Origin: an uncultured Faecalibacterium sp.
GTDB lineage: Bacteria; Bacillota; Clostridia; Oscillospirales; Ruminococcaceae
Assembly: GCA_934561115.1 (NCBI GenBank)
Contig: CAKTFS010000046.1
Coordinates: 1-8,184, forward strand
Length of the DNA: 8,184 bases
Direction: 5' to 3'
In this document: positions 6,535 to 8,184 of the stretch, in pieces
Numbering within the stretch: the stretch's first letter is position 1
Layout: each line of letters begins with the position of its first letter
Notes under the pieces: model-generated
The model's database searches: none
What the model saw: only the letters and a program-made list of their open reading frames with translations
Told to the model about the DNA's origin: nothing
Translations under genes and position numbers: made by a program

Positions 6535-7250
6535 GCTTCTTCCCCCTTTATCAGCTTATAGCCGATGCCCCGTACCGTCCGCAGAAACTGCGGCGCACCG
6601 GGTTCAGCTTCCAGCTTCTCCCGCAGATGCCGGATATGTACCCCCAGACTGTTCTCGTAGCCATAGTAATCTGCGCCCCAGACCGCAGCGCAAAGGGCAT
6701 CGTAGGTAACGATATGTCCCCGGTTCTCTGCCAATTTCCGCAGCAGCGCCAGCTCGGTGGCGGTCAGCGCCAGCGTTTTGCCCTCCGGCAGGGTGACAAT
6801 GGCATCGTTCAGGTCTACGCACCGCTCCCCCAGCTGCAAAGGTGCCGGTTTTGCACGGGACAGCTCTGCCCGGTACGCCCGCTGCAAAATATGCTGCACC
6901 CGCAGCAGCAGTTCCTGCATCAGAAAAGGCTTGGTCAGGTAGTCGTCTGCACCAAGACCCAGCCCGAACAGGCGGTCGGCATCCGCATCCCGTGCGGAGA
7001 GGAACAGTGCCGGAACGTCCGCTTTTGCCCGCAGCGCCCGGAACAGCGAAAAGCCATCCCCATCCGGCAGGTTGATATCCAAGATCATCAGCTCCGGCTG
7101 TTCTGCCGCAAAGCAGCCGCGGGCAGCGGCGCAGCTTTGGGCAGTTCTGATATGGCCATATCCCGCGCCCCGCAGCTGCTCACACAGCAGTGCCAGCAGT
7201 TCGGCGTTGTCATCCACAATGAGAAGCTTTGCATCATAAATGGTATCCAT
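6531..7250 (-). CDS. OmpR/PhoB-family response regulator of the second two-component pair
   Basis: The 239-residue protein has a receiver domain (about 6-122) with acidic residues Asp13-Asp14, phosphoacceptor Asp58 in LMILDINLP, Ser85 in LFLSA and Lys107 in LTKPF. The winged-helix domain (about 136-236) contains LTATELALLRKLAENRG (162-178), the recognition-helix region SLGVHIRHLREKLE (201-214) and the C-terminal hairpin RTVRGIGYKL. The ATG is supported by AAAGGAG (7261-7267) with 10 bases of spacing. It is the first gene of a two-gene leftward operon with the kinase and is divergent from the ABC ATPase gene, whose promoter it most likely controls. Its recognition helix differs from that of the CiaR-like regulator, so the two should have different primary targets. 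Confidence 0.9.
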   Translation of the reverse strand: MDTIYDAKLLIVDDNAELLALLCEQLRGAGYGHIRTAQSCAAARGCFAAEQPELMILDINLPDGDGFSLFRALRAKADVPALFLSARDADADRLFGLGLGADDYLTKPFLMQELLLRVQHILQRAYRAELSRAKPAPLQLGERCVDLNDAIVTLPEGKTLALTATELALLRKLAENRGHIVTYDALCAAVWGADYYGYENSLGVHIRHLREKLEAEPGAPQFLRTVRGIGYKLIKGEEA

Positions 7251-7276
7251 AAGGGCAGTTCTCCTTTCCCGCCTTT

Positions 7277-7285
7277 ACTATACCA
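7277..7285 (-). promoter_or_regulatory. Extended -10 promoter for the leftward regulator/kinase operon
   Basis: On the minus strand the sequence reads TGG-TATAGT (7285-7277), an extended -10 element, with no convincing -35 at 16-18 bases upstream. Transcription would start near 7270, giving a leader of about 20 bases that holds the AAAGGAG site. No phased repeats flank it, which fits a basal promoter for a sensor system. Confidence 0.55.
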
Positions 7286-7319
7286 CACTTTTTGCGCCGC
7301 AGCGGAAAACGCCTGCAAA

Positions 7320-7374
7320 TTTAAGGGTAAATTAAGCTGCGCTTCCGGTCAGTTTAAGGCAGCGGGTGTATTCT
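7320..7374 (+). promoter_or_regulatory. Operator-promoter region of the ABC transporter gene with 11-bp-phased TTTAAG repeats
   Basis: TTTAAG (7320-7325), ATTAAG (7331-7336) and TTTAAG (7353-7358) lie at offsets 0, 11 and 33, that is, on one face of the helix with one degenerate unit at 7342. A possible -10, TATTCT (7369-7374), follows the last unit after 10 bases; there is no -35 consensus. This is the layout of an activator-dependent promoter of the OmpR family. The first pair is TTTAAG-N5-ATTAAG, like the sites at 1578-1633. Which regulator binds it is not decided by the sequence. Confidence 0.55.
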
Positions 7375-7415
7375 GGCATCGTTCCGAAAACCATGAATGC
7401 GAAAGGAGACCATTT

Positions 7416-8184
7416 ATGAAACCTGTGATCGAGACCCATGCCCTTTGCAAAAGCTACCATGGCCGTCCGGTGGTGGATCATTTGAACCTGACCGTCCCGG
7501 AGGGCTGTGTCTACGGCTTTTTAGGCCCCAACGGTGCGGGCAAATCCACCACCATGAAGATGCTGCTGGGCCTTGTACACCCCACCGGCGGCAGCGTGGA
7601 ACTGCTGGAGCACACCCTGAACGAAGCAAACCGCATTGCCCTGCTGCGGCAGACCGGCAGTTTAATAGAATCCCCTTCCGGTTACCTGCACCTGACTGCC
7701 CGGGAAAACCTTTCCATCGTGGCTGACCTGAAGGACGTAGACCGGAAGGACATCAGCCGGGTGCTGGAAATCGTGCACCTGACCAAGGATGCTGACCGGA
7801 AGGTGGGGCAGTATTCCCTTGGCATGAAACAGCGGCTGGGCATTGCCATGGCGCTGCTGGGCAGCCCCAAACTGCTGATTTTAGACGAGCCCACCAATGG
7901 TCTGGACCCGGCAGGTATTCAGGAGATGCGCAGCCTGATCGCCTCCATGCCGCAGACCACCGGAGCCACTGTGCTGATTTCCAGCCACCTGCTGGGCGAG
8001 ATCGAGCAGATGGTGGATCAGGTGGGCATCCTGAACCACGGCAAGCTGCTGTTCGAGGGTTCTTTGCAGCAGCTGCAAAAGCACAGTCGGGGCGGCATTC
8101 TGCTGCGGGTGCTGGACGCACCCAAAGCCGCAGCCGTCCTGCAGCAGCAGGGAGTAAAAGCCGCTGCACCGGCAGATCAGCCGG
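7416..8184 (+). CDS. ABC transporter ATP-binding protein, BcrA/LanF type (3' end beyond window)
   Basis: 256 codons are visible and the frame is open at the right edge, so the C-terminus is missing. The ATPase carries Walker A GPNGAGKST (37-45), signature SLGMKQR (134-140), Walker B LLILDEP (153-159), D-loop GLDP (162-165) and H-loop His191. At the Q-loop position the sequence is SLIESP (82-87) with Glu85 instead of Gln, the E-loop described for lantibiotic-immunity ATPases (LanF). Such ATPases pair with separate ABC-2 type permeases to remove bacitracin- or lantibiotic-like peptides from the membrane. The ATG has AAAGGAG at 7402-7408 with 7 bases of spacing; in-window ATGs at 7393 and 7397 are out of frame. 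It is divergent from a regulator/kinase pair, the usual arrangement for inducible peptide resistance. Permease genes are expected immediately to the right. Confidence 0.9.
   Translation, partial: MKPVIETHALCKSYHGRPVVDHLNLTVPEGCVYGFLGPNGAGKSTTMKMLLGLVHPTGGSVELLEHTLNEANRIALLRQTGSLIESPSGYLHLTARENLSIVADLKDVDRKDISRVLEIVHLTKDADRKVGQYSLGMKQRLGIAMALLGSPKLLILDEPTNGLDPAGIQEMRSLIASMPQTTGATVLISSHLLGEIEQMVDQVGILNHGKLLFEGSLQQLQKHSRGGILLRVLDAPKAAAVLQQQGVKAAAPADQP

Overview
The window looks like chromosomal DNA from a GC-rich, low-motility-type Firmicute of the Oscillospiraceae kind (Faecalibacterium or Subdoligranulum-like). The reasons are strong AAGGAGG ribosome-binding sites, CTG/GCC/CGC-rich codon use, gut-Firmicute-style histidine kinases and a VTC-domain/DUF4956 pair. 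This placement is an impression from sequence style, not a search result. All of the DNA is explained by eight genes and short regulatory gaps; I see no mobile element, CRISPR array, tRNA or rRNA.

Left module (1-5147). A surface lipoprotein with a predicted Cthe_2159-type (DUF4353) beta-helix and a Pro/Gly-rich tail reads leftward (71-1516). Divergent from it are a VTC-domain polyphosphate-polymerase-like enzyme (1670-2404), an overlapping DUF4956 membrane protein (2397-3065), then a response regulator (3135-3809) and an overlapping sensor kinase (3806-5056), closed by a strong terminator (5106-5147). The 153-bp divergent gap is the most striking piece of DNA: each outward promoter has a TATRCT -10 box preceded at the same distance by an 11-bp-phased direct repeat (TTTAGG-N5-TTTAGG on the minus strand, TTTAAG-N5-TTTAGG on the plus strand). 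This resembles the box known for the streptococcal regulator CiaR (TTTAAG-N5-TTTAAG), and the regulator encoded here has a CiaR-like C-terminal DNA-binding domain. The simplest model is a self-contained regulon: the two-component pair switches on, from one mirrored control region, a surface beta-helix protein and a membrane-associated polyphosphate-type enzyme.

Right module (5167-8184). A second two-component system reads leftward (regulator 6531-7250, kinase 5167-6534, 4-bp overlap) and lies tail to tail with the first. Divergent from it begins a BcrA/LanF-type ABC transporter ATPase (7416 to the window edge, incomplete), which has a Glu where most ABC proteins have the Q-loop Gln, as described for lantibiotic-immunity ATPases. 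Together these look like an antimicrobial-peptide sensing and resistance module whose permease genes should lie just beyond the right edge. The ABC promoter also carries 11-bp-phased TTTAAG-like repeats, so the CiaR-like regulator might reach this module too.
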